DNA of 64,000 nucleotides from Bacillus fonticola (lineage in GTDB: Bacteria; Bacillota; Bacilli; Bacillales; JC228). Position numbers and translations under genes: made by a program. Of this stretch, positions 63,992 to 64,000 are shown in pieces (position 1 is the stretch's first letter; each line of letters starts with the position of its first letter). Where the stretch lies: the NCBI RefSeq assembly GCF_012955605.1, contig NZ_CP052135.1:672001-736000 (forward strand). The letters run 5' to 3'. Under the pieces are notes generated by a model. It ran no database searches and had not been told where the DNA came from. It saw only the letters and a list, made by a program, of their open reading frames with translations.

Positions 63992-64000
63992 TAATAAAAA

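Overview
The window looks like a chromosomal segment of a Gram-positive, spore-forming-type Bacillaceae bacterium. The reasons are AGGAGG-type ribosome binding sites, frequent TTG and GTG starts, factor-independent terminators after many genes, CcpA-type cre sites, a GlpP-controlled glycerol regulon, MreBH, and an alkaline-protease gene very like those of alkaliphilic Bacillus. I saw no rRNA, tRNA, intact insertion sequence or CRISPR array. The genus cannot be fixed from the sequence alone.

Layout. 1-1.4 kb: end of an oligopeptide/dipeptide ABC importer operon (two ATPases). 1.5-1.94 kb: a strong promoter, a structured non-coding stretch and a terminator, probably an unrecognised small RNA. 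1.95-2.2 kb: first 20-bp tandem array. 2.35-5.9 kb: heterodimeric multidrug ABC exporter. 6-9 kb: GntR regulator plus ABC transporter (minus strand). 9.4-11 kb: methionine aminopeptidase and a CPBP membrane protease. 11.3-15 kb: secreted KP-43-type subtilase, an NprR-like cytoplasmic peptide receptor and a 44-residue signal-peptide precursor. 15-21 kb: HAD-like protein, then a two-component system with its ABC transporter. 21-29 kb: Eis-like acetyltransferase, second array, DnaD-like protein, peptide deformylase, membrane proteins, a BCCT transporter. 29-33 kb: third array, nucleoside hydrolase, acetyltransferase, M20 amidohydrolase, fourth array. 33.3-42 kb: a muropeptide-sugar catabolic region (MurQ, MurR, lactose-type PTS IIA/IIB/IIC, MupG, AnmK, a sugar kinase) with a wrecked GH4 glycosidase gene inside it. 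42-46.6 kb: small membrane protein, YeeE/YedE and GrpB pseudogenes, NERD protein, fifth array, MreBH. 47-55 kb: M20 dipeptidase, a MurG paralogue, and glpP-glpF-glpK-glpD with two antitermination leaders. 55-64 kb: several decayed genes, M29 aminopeptidase, acyl-CoA dehydrogenase, acetyltransferase, DASS transporter, DUF1992 protein, MFS exporter and a partial dispersed repeat.

How the genes work together. The clearest functional units are: (i) the protease/receptor/peptide set, which looks like a quorum-sensing circuit of the RRNPP type controlling extracellular proteolysis, with a long palindrome before the protease whose half-sites recur before the receptor gene; (ii) the muropeptide region, in which PTS-imported MurNAc-containing sugars would be split by MupG and funnelled through MurNAc-6-phosphate by MurQ, with AnmK and a BadF-type kinase feeding the same pool; (iii) the glycerol regulon, whose two leaders share an AAGTTAATACT element before their terminators; (iv) the response-regulator/kinase/ABC unit, with three exact 11-bp-spaced repeats in front of the transporter genes.

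The most unusual structural feature is the set of five intergenic tandem arrays with 20-21 bp units. Three are copies of one family (14, about 34 and about 30 units), a fourth is plausibly a diverged relative, and the fifth is different. They create long spurious open frames and should not be annotated as proteins without other evidence.
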